From Zoogloea sp021286885 (lineage in GTDB: Bacteria > Pseudomonadota > Gammaproteobacteria > Burkholderiales > Rhodocyclaceae), in NCBI RefSeq assembly GCF_041915215.1, contig NZ_JAYSBV010000018.1: a stretch of DNA of 64,000 nt. One strand, 5' to 3'. The stretch's first letter is position 1. The number at the start of each line of letters is the position of its first letter. Below, in pieces: positions 32,550-41,322 of this stretch. The notes beneath the pieces are model-generated. The model was not told the origin of the DNA, ran no database searches, and saw only the letters and a list, made by a program, of their open reading frames with translations. The translations under genes and the position numbers were made by a program.

Positions 32550-33773
32550 TTACTCCACCTGGGCCAAGGTGAAGCAGGGGTGTCCGGCGCGGCTGCCAGA
32601 TGTGCTCGGCGTGCCCGTGCTGGCCTCCGCATCGTTCAGGCCGATTTCCCGGTTGTCCAGGTAGCAGCCCGGATCTTCATCCCACGGGTCGCCGGTCAGT
32701 TGCAGGGCGCGTACCCGGGTGTTGCCGTTGCAGATCGCCAGATGGGCGCAGCGGGCACAACGCCCCTTCACCGGGCGCGGATGCTGGCGCAGCCCGGCCA
32801 TGAGCGGATCGCGTGTGTCCTGCCAGATCTCGCCAAAGCTGCGTTCCCGCACGCTGCCCAGGGGGTGATGCCACCACATGGTGTCCGGGTGCACGATGCC
32901 CAGGTTGTCGATGTTGGCAATGTTTTGGCCGCTGGAGTTGCCGCCCCACTGGCGCAGGCGGGCCTCGATGTGGGCGGCGCTGCGTGGAAAGCGGGCCTGC
33001 ACCCAGGCCAGAAAGAAGGGGCCGTCGGCATCGTTGTTGCCGGTGGTGAAATCCTTGGTGATTCCGCGCTGGGCGTAGCCGAGGGCAGTTTCGAACAGCA
33101 ATTCCATCGCATCCCGGGTCATCCGGTGCTGGGCGTCGTCGCGCCGGTTCTTGTTGCCCCGGCCCGCGTAGTTGAGGTGCGAAAGGTAAAAGCGGTCGAT
33201 GCCCTCCACCTCCACCAGCTGCAGCAACGCGGGCAGCTCGGCGGCGTTGTCCCGGGTCAGGGTAAAGCGCAGGCCCACCTTGAGCTGCCGATCCCGGCAC
33301 AGGCGCAGCCCCGCCAGGGCCCGGGCGTGGGCGCCTTCCAGGCGGCGGAAACGGTCGTGGGTCGCCTCGGTGCCATCCAGGCTGATCCCCACGTAATCAA
33401 ACTGGGCCGCTTCCACCTGATCCACTAATTCGGGCGTCAGCAGCGTGCCGTTGGTAGACAAGCCCAGGTAAAAACCCAGGGCCTTGGCCCGGGCGGCAAT
33501 CTCGAACAGATCGGGGCGCAGCAGCGGCTCGCCCCCCGAAAGAATCAGCGCCGGCACCCGGGCCGCCTTGAGCTGATCCAGCACCCCCATGGCTTCGGCT
33601 GTGCTCAATTCACCGGCAAACGCGGTATCCGCCGAGATGGAGTAACAGTGCCGACAAGTCAGATTGCAGCGCCGGATCAGATTCCAGATCACCACCGGCC
33701 CCGCCGGCCTGCGCTGGGGCCCGAGGGGCGTGGGTTCGATCAGCTCCCGAACCAGGCTGGAAATCCTGAACAT
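32550..33773 (-). CDS. nirJ: Heme d1 biosynthesis radical SAM protein NirJ
   Basis: A 407-residue radical SAM enzyme with the CNLTCRHC cluster motif (about 36-43), GGEPLLRPD and a C-terminal SPASM-like cysteine region (GRCARCAHLAIC and PGCYL) for an auxiliary cluster. NirJ removes propionate side chains during heme d1 synthesis from didecarboxysiroheme. The last 30 residues (after GLNDAE) are low-complexity. A Crp/Fnr-type box lies 60-73 bp upstream. The other heme d1 genes and nirS are not in the window. Confidence 0.9.
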   Translation of the reverse strand: MFRISSLVRELIEPTPLGPQRRPAGPVVIWNLIRRCNLTCRHCYSISADTAFAGELSTAEAMGVLDQLKAARVPALILSGGEPLLRPDLFEIAARAKALGFYLGLSTNGTLLTPELVDQVEAAQFDYVGISLDGTEATHDRFRRLEGAHARALAGLRLCRDRQLKVGLRFTLTRDNAAELPALLQLVEVEGIDRFYLSHLNYAGRGNKNRRDDAQHRMTRDAMELLFETALGYAQRGITKDFTTGNNDADGPFFLAWVQARFPRSAAHIEARLRQWGGNSSGQNIANIDNLGIVHPDTMWWHHPLGSVRERSFGEIWQDTRDPLMAGLRQHPRPVKGRCARCAHLAICNGNTRVRALQLTGDPWDEDPGCYLDNREIGLNDAEASTGTPSTSGSRAGHPCFTLAQVE

Positions 33774-33803
33774 GACGGCATTCTCCCAAGGGCAATGCCG
33801 CCG

Positions 33804-33846
33804 ATTGTCCGGGCCCGCCGGGGGCGGGGGCCTTGATGGGGGTCAA
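33804..33846 (-). promoter_or_regulatory. Promoter of nirJ-nirN with Crp/Fnr-type box
   Basis: TTGATGGGGGTCAA (33833-33846) is a TTGA-N6-TCAA palindrome, in a longer CCTTGA/TCAAGG dyad. A -10-like GACAAT (minus strand 33809-33804) lies 33 bp centre to centre below it, which places the box near -42, the class II activation position. The predicted leader is about 25 nt. Confidence 0.7.
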
Positions 33847-33889
33847 GGCTGGGGGCGGGGGTGGTGTGGGCCGGGGTGGGCGCCTTGCT

Positions 33890-33912
33890 CCCCTCTACCT
33901 CAGGGAGAGGGG
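33890..33912. repeat. Intergenic hairpin of the CCCCTCT/AGAGGGG type
   Basis: CCCCTCT (33890-33896) and AGAGGGG (33906-33912) form a 7-bp stem with 9-nt loop, between the nirJ promoter and the LOG gene end. Similar pyrimidine/purine hairpins recur between genes in many Proteobacteria. It may terminate the minus-strand LOG message. Confidence 0.4.
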
Positions 33913-33959
33913 TCGGGGGTGAGGGTCAAGGGGTGGGCGCCTGATGCAGCTATCCCGCC

Positions 33960-34691
33960 CTACAAATTCAACATCAACTCATGCTCTTCCGGCAGGGGCA
34001 TGAAGCCTCGGGTTTGGTAGTGGGTGAAGATTGCGTCCACAACCTTTTCGGGTTCGTCGATGACCTGGATGAGGTTCAGGTCGTCGGGGTTGATCATCTT
34101 TTCATCCACCAGCCGGTCTTTGAACCAGTCGATCAGGCCGCGCCAGAAGGGTTCGTGGACCAGGATCACCGGGATCTTGCGGCTCTTGCCGGTTTGGATC
34201 AGGGTGAGGGCTTCGAGGAGTTCGTCCAGGGTGCCGAAGCCGCCGGGCATCACCACATAGGCGGCAGCAAACTTCACGAACATGAACTTGCGCGCAAAGA
34301 AGTGCTGGAAGGTCTGGGAGATGTCCTGGTAGGGGTTGGAGCTTTGTTCGTGGGGGAGCTGGATGTTGAGCCCCACGCTGGGGGACTTGCCGAAGTAGGC
34401 GCCCTTGTTGGCGGCTTCCATGATGCCGGGGCCGCCGCCCGAGATCACCGAGAAGCCCGCGTCGGAGAGCAGGCGGGCGATGCGTTCGGTTTTCTCGTAG
34501 TAGGGATGATCGTGGGGCGTGCGGGCGCTGCCGAAGATCGAAACCGCCGGGCGGATGGGCTTCAGGCGCTCAGTGGCTTCCACGAACTCTGCCATAATCC
34601 CGAAAATCCGCCACGACTCCCGGGCCGTGAATTGCGGCGCTTCGGCGTCGGTACCCGGTGCCATCTGGGGGAGTTTGTTGTTTGCAGTCAT
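33960..34691 (-). CDS. LOG family protein (cytokinin riboside 5'-monophosphate phosphoribohydrolase type)
   Basis: A 243-residue Rossmann-fold protein with both LOG signatures: SGGGPGIMEAANKGA (about 103-117) and VMPGGFGTLDELLEALTL (about 167-184). Members cleave nucleoside monophosphates to base and ribose 5-phosphate. The start MTANNKLPQM is chosen because longer readings include arginine-rich nonsense opposite the polA leader. The gene is divergent from polA with a 66-bp intergene. Confidence 0.88.
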   Translation of the reverse strand: MTANNKLPQMAPGTDAEAPQFTARESWRIFGIMAEFVEATERLKPIRPAVSIFGSARTPHDHPYYEKTERIARLLSDAGFSVISGGGPGIMEAANKGAYFGKSPSVGLNIQLPHEQSSNPYQDISQTFQHFFARKFMFVKFAAAYVVMPGGFGTLDELLEALTLIQTGKSRKIPVILVHEPFWRGLIDWFKDRLVDEKMINPDDLNLIQVIDEPEKVVDAIFTHYQTRGFMPLPEEHELMLNL

Positions 34692-34757
34692 TGTCTTGTT
34701 CGTCTTTTTCTGAGGAGTGAGGGACCGGCGGCGTCTCCGCCTGCGTCCCGTATATCC

Positions 34758-37493
34758 ATGCCGACCCTGTTGCTCGTCGACGGTTCCAGTTACCTGTACC
34801 GCGCTTTCCATGCCCTCCCTGATCTGCGTAACTCGGCGGGGGAGCCCACCGGCGCTGTCCGGGGGGTGCTGTCCATGCTACGTCGCCTCGAATCCGACTA
34901 CAAGGCGGAGTACCGGGCCTGCGTGTTTGATGCCAAGGGCAAGACCTTCCGGGACGATTGGTACCCCGAATACAAGGCCCAGCGCCCGCCCATGCCCGAA
35001 GACCTGCGCGCCCAGATCGAGCCCCTGCACGCCGCTGTGCGGGCCGAAGGCTGGCCGCTCCTGATGGAGGAGGGCGTGGAGGCCGACGACGTGATCGGCA
35101 CCCTCACCCGCCAGGCCGTGGAGGCCGGTTGGGAGGTGGTGATTTCCACCGGCGACAAGGATCTCACCCAGCTGGTGCAGCCCGGCGTGCGCTGGGTGAA
35201 CACCATGAGCGAAGAGGTGCTGGATGAGGCCGGCGTGGCCGCCAAGTTTGGCGTGCCCCCCGCCCTGATCGTGGATTATCTGGCCCTGATCGGCGACACC
35301 GTGGATAACGTGCCCGGGGTGGAAAAGTGTGGCCCCAAAACGGCGGTGAAGTGGCTCACCCAATACGGCAATCTCGACAATCTGGTGGCCCAGGCCGGGC
35401 AGGTGAGTGGCAAGGTGGGTGAAAACCTGCGCCGCCATCTGGATTTCCTGCCCCTGGGGCGCAAGCTGGTGACGGTGGTCACCGATCTGCCCCTGCCTTT
35501 GGGGCCCGCCGATCTGGCCGCCCGCAACCCGGATACCGAAGCCCTGGCGGCCTTGTATACCCGCATGGAGTTCAAGGGCTGGCTGCGGGAGCTGCAGGCC
35601 GGCATCGGCCACGGCAACCCGGCCCCCGCTGCGGCGGAGGATGAAGCCGCGCCGGCCCCCGCCCCTGCCGGCGAGCCGGGCGCCCACCGGGAGGCCTACC
35701 AGACCCTTCTCGACTGGGCGAGCTTTGATGCCTGGCTGGCCCGCATCGAGGCCGCGCCTCTCACCGCGTTTGATACCGAAACCACTGGCCTCGACCCCCT
35801 GGGCGCCACCCTGGTGGGGATGTCCTTTGCCACCGTGGCCGGCGAGGCCGCCTATCTGCCGCTCGCCCACGATTACCCGGATGCCCCGGCCCAGCTGCCG
35901 CTGGCCGAGGTGCTGGCGCGGCTGCGCCCCTGGCTGGAATCGGCCGCCCACCCCAAGCTGGGTCAGAACCTCAAGTACGACGCCCACATCCTGGCCAACC
36001 ACGGCATCCGGCTGGCGGGCATTGTGGAAGACACCCTGCTTCAGTCTTACGTGCTGGAGAGCGACAAATCCCACGACATGGATTCCCTCGCCAGCCGTCA
36101 TCTGGGGATCAAGACCCTCACCTACGCCGAAGTGTGCGGCAAGGGCGCCAAGCAGATCGGCTTCGGTCAGGTGGCGCTGGATGTGGCCACCCGCTACGCC
36201 GCCGAAGATGCCGACGTGACCCTGCGCCTGCACCAGCACCTGTCGGCCCGCCTCAACGCGCTGCCGGCCCTGGCCAGCCTGTACCGGGACGTGGAGCTGC
36301 CCACGGCCCGGGTGCTGTTCGGGATGGAGCGCACCGGCGTGCTGATCGACGATTTTCTGCTCGCCCAGCACTCCACCGAGCTGGGCCAGCGCCTGCACCA
36401 GCTGGAGCAGGAAGCCCACGCCCTGGCGGGCCAGCCCTTCAATCTCGGCTCTCCCAAGCAGCTCGGTGAGATCCTGTTCACCAAGCTGGGCCTGCCGGTG
36501 GTCAAAAAGACCGCCACCGGCCAGCCCTCGACCGATGAGGACGTGCTCACCCAGCTGGCCGAGGATTACCCGCTGCCCAAGCTGCTGCTGGAGCATCGCA
36601 GCCTGGCCAAGCTCAAGAACACCTACACCGACAAGCTGCCCCAGATGGTGAATCCGCGCACCGGGCGGGTGCACACCAGCTTCGCCCAGGCGGTGGCCGT
36701 AACCGGGCGCCTGTCCAGCTCCGAGCCCAATCTGCAGAACATCCCCATCCGTACTCCGGAAGGGCGACGCATCCGGGCGGCCTTCATCGCCCCCAAGGGC
36801 TGCTCCATCGTGTCGGCGGACTATTCCCAGATCGAGCTGCGCATCATGGCCCATTTGTCGGAAGACGCGGGCCTGCTGGGCGCCTTCGCCCGGGGCGAGG
36901 ATGTGCACCGGGCCACCGCCGCCGAAATCTTCGGGATCACGCCCCTGGAAGTGAGCGGCGAACAGCGGCGCTACGCCAAGGTGATCAACTTCGGCCTGAT
37001 CTACGGGATGAGCGCCCACGGGCTGGCCAAAAACCTGGGCATCGACCGGGCGGCCGCCGCCAGCTACATCGACCGCTACTTTGCCCGCTACCCCGGCGTG
37101 GCCGCCTACATGGAGCGCACCCGGGAAGCGGCACGCAGCCAGGGCTATGTGGAAACCGTGTTTGGTCGCCGCCTGTATCTGCCGGACATCCGTGCCCAGC
37201 AGGTGGGCCGGCGCCAGGGGGCCGAGCGGGCCGCGATCAACGCGCCCATGCAGGGCACCGCCGCCGACCTCATCAAGAAGGCCATGATTGCGGTGGATGC
37301 GTGGCTCGCCGCCCAGCAGCTTGAGAGCCGCCTGATCCTCCAGGTGCACGATGAACTGGTGCTCGAAGTGCCCGAGGCCGAGCTGGCCCTGATCCGCACC
37401 GAATTGCCACGCCTGATGGCCGGTGTGGCGCAACTTTCCGTGCCTCTGCTTGCCGAAGTGGGCGTGGGTGCCAACTGGGATGAAGCCCACTGA
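34758..37493 (+). CDS. polA: DNA polymerase I
   Basis: A 911-residue protein with all three PolA activities. The 5'-3' exonuclease lies at about 1-290 (LLLVDGSSYLYRAFHALP, ISTGDKDLTQLV). The 3'-5' exonuclease (about 310-500) keeps its acidic residues in AFDTETTGLDP, GQNLKYDAH and YAAEDADVTLRL, so proofreading should be active. The polymerase has motif A DYSQIELRIMAHLS, motif B RRYAKVINFGLIYGM and motif C LQVHDELVLEV. The ATG at 34758 gives the family's start; a much longer in-frame extension to 33981 runs antisense through the LOG gene and is rejected. Confidence 0.97.
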   Translation: MPTLLLVDGSSYLYRAFHALPDLRNSAGEPTGAVRGVLSMLRRLESDYKAEYRACVFDAKGKTFRDDWYPEYKAQRPPMPEDLRAQIEPLHAAVRAEGWPLLMEEGVEADDVIGTLTRQAVEAGWEVVISTGDKDLTQLVQPGVRWVNTMSEEVLDEAGVAAKFGVPPALIVDYLALIGDTVDNVPGVEKCGPKTAVKWLTQYGNLDNLVAQAGQVSGKVGENLRRHLDFLPLGRKLVTVVTDLPLPLGPADLAARNPDTEALAALYTRMEFKGWLRELQAGIGHGNPAPAAAEDEAAPAPAPAGEPGAHREAYQTLLDWASFDAWLARIEAAPLTAFDTETTGLDPLGATLVGMSFATVAGEAAYLPLAHDYPDAPAQLPLAEVLARLRPWLESAAHPKLGQNLKYDAHILANHGIRLAGIVEDTLLQSYVLESDKSHDMDSLASRHLGIKTLTYAEVCGKGAKQIGFGQVALDVATRYAAEDADVTLRLHQHLSARLNALPALASLYRDVELPTARVLFGMERTGVLIDDFLLAQHSTELGQRLHQLEQEAHALAGQPFNLGSPKQLGEILFTKLGLPVVKKTATGQPSTDEDVLTQLAEDYPLPKLLLEHRSLAKLKNTYTDKLPQMVNPRTGRVHTSFAQAVAVTGRLSSSEPNLQNIPIRTPEGRRIRAAFIAPKGCSIVSADYSQIELRIMAHLSEDAGLLGAFARGEDVHRATAAEIFGITPLEVSGEQRRYAKVINFGLIYGMSAHGLAKNLGIDRAAAASYIDRYFARYPGVAAYMERTREAARSQGYVETVFGRRLYLPDIRAQQVGRRQGAERAAINAPMQGTAADLIKKAMIAVDAWLAAQQLESRLILQVHDELVLEVPEAELALIRTELPRLMAGVAQLSVPLLAEVGVGANWDEAH

Positions 37494-37531
37494 AGCCGCC
37501 CGTGCGCCCTGCTGATCCACCCGCTCGAACC

Positions 37532-38089
37532 GTGATTGTGTTGCCCCAAAAGTCTGAACAATTGCTTGTCTGCCGCCCCTTGATCTGGGCCCTACTCGCC
37601 AGCCAGGTGCTGGCGGGTTGTTCCCTGTTCGAGACCCGTCCCAAAAAGGACGTGACCTACCGCCACGAGCGTTTCGCCCCCGATTCGCCCTATGAGATGT
37701 CGTTTGAAGTGGCGCCCGCCAAGGTGTGCGACGCGGGCCGCCGGGCCCTGCTCAGCCAGGGTTACGTGATCGACGAGCACAAGACCGAGAGCGTGCGCGC
37801 CACCAAGTTCTTCCAGCCCGAACGCACGACCCAGGTGCAGATCACCTTCAGCCTCTCCTGCCTCAAGGAAGGGGAGGAGGGCGCCCAGGTGTTTGCCAAT
37901 GCCCGGGAGGCACGCAGCGAGCTGAAATCCAGTTCCTCCAGCGCCGGGGTCAGCGTGGCCGGGGTGGGCTCGGTGAATCTGCCCCTGGGGGCCAGCGGCG
38001 AAACCCTGGTCAAGGTGGGCGAAGAAACCATTGCCGATGCCGATTTTTACGGGCGCTTCTTTGCCCTGTTGCAGACCTATGTGCGCTGA
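37532..38089 (+). CDS. DUF2242 family lipoprotein
   Basis: A protein of about 185 residues with a signal region ending in the lipobox VLAGC (Cys about residue 30 from this start). Segments AKVCDAGRRALLSQGY, ESVRATKFFQPE and SGETLVKVGEETIADADFY match the DUF2242 family of small betaproteobacterial lipoproteins of unknown function. No ATG fits, so a GTG at 37532 is proposed; another GTG at 37502 and TTG at 37541 are alternatives. It lies 38 bp after polA. Confidence 0.72.
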   Translation: MIVLPQKSEQLLVCRPLIWALLASQVLAGCSLFETRPKKDVTYRHERFAPDSPYEMSFEVAPAKVCDAGRRALLSQGYVIDEHKTESVRATKFFQPERTTQVQITFSLSCLKEGEEGAQVFANAREARSELKSSSSSAGVSVAGVGSVNLPLGASGETLVKVGEETIADADFYGRFFALLQTYVR

Positions 38090-38135
38090 GCGCCCGGTCT
38101 GCCCGGGGGCCTGCCCTTTTTTTTGCGGAGTCCTG

Positions 38136-39350
38136 ATGTCTGCCCTGCGTACCCTTGCATTGATGGCCGCCTGCGTGGCGCCCCTGGCCCAGGCGGCAGC
38201 CCCCGCCGATCCGGCGGAGTTTCCCGCGTGTCTGGCGGGGCTCAAGGCCGCTGCCCAGGCCAAGGGGGTGAGCAGCGCCACCTACGAGCGCCTCACCGCC
38301 AGCCTGGCGCCCGACCTGAAGGTGCTGGAACTGCTCGATTTCCAGCCCGAGTTCAAAACCCCCATCTGGGACTACATGGCCTCCCTGGTGGATGAAGACC
38401 GGATCGCCGACGCCCAGGCCCGGCTGGCCCAGTGGCAGGACGTGCTCCAGGCCGTCCAGACCCGTTTTCGGGTGGAGCCCGCCTTCGTGGTGGCGGTATG
38501 GGGGGTGGAGAGCAACTTTGGGCGCAACTTTGGCCAGCGCCCGCTGCTGACCTCCTTGTCCACCTTGTCGTGCTACGGTCGGCGGCAGGCGTATTTCCGG
38601 GGCGAGTTTTTCGATACCCTCAAAATCATCCAGTCGGGCGATGTGGCCGAAGCACAGCTGGTGGGCTCTTGGGCCGGGGCCTTTGGCCACACCCAGTTCA
38701 TGCCCTCCACCTTCCTGCGCCTGGCGGTGGATTTTGACGGCGACGGGCGGCGCGACCTGGTGGGCAGCGTGCCCGATGCGCTGGGTTCCACCGCCAACTT
38801 CCTGACCAAGGCCGGCTGGCGCGAAGGGGAGCCCTGGGGCTTCGAGATCCGCCTGCCCGCAGGCTTTGATGCCAGTCTGGCCGGGCGGCGTAACAAGCAG
38901 CCCCTGGCCTTCTGGCGTGCCCGGGGGCTGGTGAAGGTGGATGGCAGCCCGCTGCCCGCCCTGGAGGCCCAGGCCGGGGTGCTGCTGCCGGCGGGCCCCA
39001 ACGGGCCGGCCTTTTTGGTATTCCGCAACTTCGACGCGATTTTTAGTTACAACGCCGCCGAGAGCTACGCCCTGGCCATTGCCCATCTGGCCGACCGCAT
39101 CCAGGGGGGCGCCGCATTCGTCACCCCCTGGCCCACCGATGATGCGGGCCTCTCCCGGGCCGAGCGCAAGGTCTTGCAGACCCTGCTCATTGCCCGGGGC
39201 TACGAAATCGGCACCCCGGACGGCATTCTGGGCGATGCGAGTCGGGCCGCCATCAAGGCCGAACAACAACGCCTGGGCTATCCGGTGGATGGTCGGGCCG
39301 GACAAAAACTTCTTTCCGCACTGCGCGCCGCGCAGCCCAACACCCAGTAA
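38136..39350 (+). CDS. Lytic murein transglycosylase (MltB type) with peptidoglycan-binding domain
   Basis: A 404-residue exported protein. A signal peptide (about 1-21) is followed by an SLT_2 transglycosylase domain: AVWGVESNFGRNFG (catalytic Glu), ARGEFFD-type helix, GSWAGAFGHTQFMPSTFLR and DFDGDGRRDLVGSVPDALGS. A C-terminal PG_binding_1 domain (about 340-400, LLIARGYEIGTPDGILGDAS) follows. It cleaves the glycan chain of peptidoglycan to form 1,6-anhydromuramic ends. It lacks a lipobox, so it is probably soluble in the periplasm. It is 46 bp after the DUF2242 gene. Confidence 0.9.
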   Translation: MSALRTLALMAACVAPLAQAAAPADPAEFPACLAGLKAAAQAKGVSSATYERLTASLAPDLKVLELLDFQPEFKTPIWDYMASLVDEDRIADAQARLAQWQDVLQAVQTRFRVEPAFVVAVWGVESNFGRNFGQRPLLTSLSTLSCYGRRQAYFRGEFFDTLKIIQSGDVAEAQLVGSWAGAFGHTQFMPSTFLRLAVDFDGDGRRDLVGSVPDALGSTANFLTKAGWREGEPWGFEIRLPAGFDASLAGRRNKQPLAFWRARGLVKVDGSPLPALEAQAGVLLPAGPNGPAFLVFRNFDAIFSYNAAESYALAIAHLADRIQGGAAFVTPWPTDDAGLSRAERKVLQTLLIARGYEIGTPDGILGDASRAAIKAEQQRLGYPVDGRAGQKLLSALRAAQPNTQ

Positions 39351-39353
39351 GCC

Positions 39354-40187
39354 ATGAGCCACAAACCCGAAGCCTCGCCCCTGGGCAAGAGTGTTGAATA
39401 CGCCGAACATTACGCCCCCGAACTGCTGTTCCCCATCCCGCGCCAGCTCAAGCGCGACGAAATCGGGGTGCAGGATGCTGCGCTGCCCTTCGTGGGCGAA
39501 GACCTGTGGAACGCCTACGAACTTTCCTGGCTGGACCCGAAGGGCAAGCCGGTGGTGGCGTTGGCGAGTTTCCGGGTGCCGGCGGAGTCGCCCAACCTGA
39601 TCGAATCCAAGTCTTTCAAGCTCTACCTCAACTCCTTCAACCAGACGCCCATGGCCAGCGTGGCCGAGGTGGGCAAGACCCTGGCCCAGGATCTGAGTGC
39701 GGCAGCCGGGGCGCCGGTCAGTGTCCAGATCGAGCCCCTCTGTACCCGCCCGGAGCGGCCCATGGGCTACCCGGAGGGCGTGCTCCTCGATACCCTGGAC
39801 ATCGCAGTGGACCGCTACACCCCGGCCCCGGAGCTGCTGCGGGCCGATCACGAGCGGGGGCCGGTGGGTGAAACCCTGTATTCCCACCTGCTCAAGTCCA
39901 ACTGTCTGGTCACAGGCCAGCCGGATTGGGCGATGGTGGTGGTGCGCTACTTTGGTGCCCCCATCGACCGGGAGGCGCTGCTGCGCTACATCATCTCCTT
40001 CCGGCGCCACAACGAGTTCCATGAGCAGTGCGTGGAGCGCATTTTCTGCGACATCCTCAAGCACTGCCGGCCCGAATCCCTCTCGGTGTGGGCACGCTAC
40101 ACCCGACGCGGCGGGCTGGACATCAACCCCTACCGCCGCACCCCCGGCATGCTTGCTCTGCCGCCTCTGGCCGAGGTGCGCCAATGA
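39354..40187 (+). CDS. queF: NADPH-dependent 7-cyano-7-deazaguanine reductase QueF (type II)
   Basis: A 277-residue protein, matching the long E. coli form with two T-fold halves. The QueF signature PNLIESKSFKLYLNSFNQT lies at about residues 80-98. The catalytic Cys is in HLLKSNCLVTGQPDW (about 183) and EFHEQCVERIF completes the active site. It reduces preQ0 to preQ1 for queuosine. It begins 3 bp after the transglycosylase gene and overlaps murB by 4 bp. Confidence 0.94.
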   Translation: MSHKPEASPLGKSVEYAEHYAPELLFPIPRQLKRDEIGVQDAALPFVGEDLWNAYELSWLDPKGKPVVALASFRVPAESPNLIESKSFKLYLNSFNQTPMASVAEVGKTLAQDLSAAAGAPVSVQIEPLCTRPERPMGYPEGVLLDTLDIAVDRYTPAPELLRADHERGPVGETLYSHLLKSNCLVTGQPDWAMVVVRYFGAPIDREALLRYIISFRRHNEFHEQCVERIFCDILKHCRPESLSVWARYTRRGGLDINPYRRTPGMLALPPLAEVRQ

Positions 40188-41245
40188 GCGGCCTTGGGCA
40201 TACCCCCGATCTGCTGCGTCCGGATGTGGCCCTGGATGGGTTCAACACCCTGCGCCTCCCTGCCCGGGCCGCCTGGTTTGCCCGGGTCGAAGACGTGGAC
40301 GGGCTGCGCGCCGTGCTCGACGATCCCCGGGTGGCCGGGCTGCCCCGCTTTGTGCTGGGCGGGGGCTCCAATCTGGTGCTGAACGGGGATTTCCCCGGGC
40401 TGGTGCTGCAGGTGGCGTTTCATGGCCGGAGCAAGATCTTCGAAGACGAAGAAGCCCACTACGTGAAGGCCGGCGGTGGTGAGAACTGGCACGACTTCGT
40501 GCGCTGGACCCTGGAGCAGGGCTGGGGCGGGCTGGAAAACCTGTCGCTGGTGCCCGGCACCGTGGGCGCCGCGCCGGTCCAGAACATCGGCGCCTATGGC
40601 CTGGAAATGGCCGAGTTCTTCTACAGCCTGCGGGCCTACGACCTCGAAACCGGCAAGACGGTGGGCTTTGACAAGGCTGACTGCCACTTTGGCTACCGTG
40701 ACAGCTTCTTCAAGCAGGGGGGGGCCGGGCGCTACCTGATTGCCGGCGTCACTTTCCGGCTGCCCAAGCGCTGGGTGCCGCGCACCGGTTATGCCGATGT
40801 GGCCCGGGCCCTGGCCGAGGCCGGCATCGCGCAGCCGACGCCGCTCCAGATCTCGGATGCGGTGATCCAGGTGCGCCAGGCCAAGCTGCCGGATCCGGCG
40901 GTGCTGCCCAATGCCGGCAGCTTCTTCAAGAATCCGGTGGTGAGCGCCGAACACCACGCCCGCCTGCTGGCGGACTACCCCGCCATGCCCAGCTACCCCC
41001 AGCCCGACGGGCAGGTGAAGCTGGCCGCCGGCTGGCTCATCGAGCAGGCCGGCTGGAAGGGGCGCGTCCTGGGCCCGGTGGGCTGCTACGCCCGGCAGGC
41101 CCTGGTGGTGGTGAATCATGGTGGGGCAAGCGGCGCCCATGTGGCCGCCCTGCGGGCCGCTGTCTGCGCCGAGGTGCTCAACACCTTTGGGGTGGAACTG
41201 GAGCAGGAACCCGTGACTTTAGGTATGCTTTCGCCCCTGTCATAA
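40184..41245 (+). CDS. murB: UDP-N-acetylenolpyruvoylglucosamine reductase MurB
   Basis: A 353-residue type I MurB. The FAD-binding part has LGGGSNLVL and GWGGLENLSLVPGTVGAAPVQNIGAYGLE. The catalytic block has GYRDSFFK and the serine of LPNAGSFFKNPVV, plus AGWLIEQAGWKG and the late NHGGASG. It reduces UDP-enolpyruvyl-GlcNAc to UDP-MurNAc with NADPH in peptidoglycan synthesis. The start is the ATG overlapping the queF stop. Confidence 0.95.
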   Translation: MSGLGHTPDLLRPDVALDGFNTLRLPARAAWFARVEDVDGLRAVLDDPRVAGLPRFVLGGGSNLVLNGDFPGLVLQVAFHGRSKIFEDEEAHYVKAGGGENWHDFVRWTLEQGWGGLENLSLVPGTVGAAPVQNIGAYGLEMAEFFYSLRAYDLETGKTVGFDKADCHFGYRDSFFKQGGAGRYLIAGVTFRLPKRWVPRTGYADVARALAEAGIAQPTPLQISDAVIQVRQAKLPDPAVLPNAGSFFKNPVVSAEHHARLLADYPAMPSYPQPDGQVKLAAGWLIEQAGWKGRVLGPVGCYARQALVVVNHGGASGAHVAALRAAVCAEVLNTFGVELEQEPVTLGMLSPLS

Positions 41246-41322
41246 GCATTCGTCGGGTGCCCCTCAAGCTTGCTGCATCCCTGCCGAAAAACGGGTGATG
41301 TGTCCCAACCCGAGGAGCCCCC

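Noticed and set aside
33981..34757. In-frame N-terminal extension of polA by about 260 residues
   Set aside because: It runs antisense through the LOG-family gene and has no PolA similarity; the family start is the ATG at 34758.
34878..37520. Long open frame antisense to polA
   Set aside because: GC-rich codon bias of polA opens the complementary frame; its product is Gly/His/Gln-rich with no domain.
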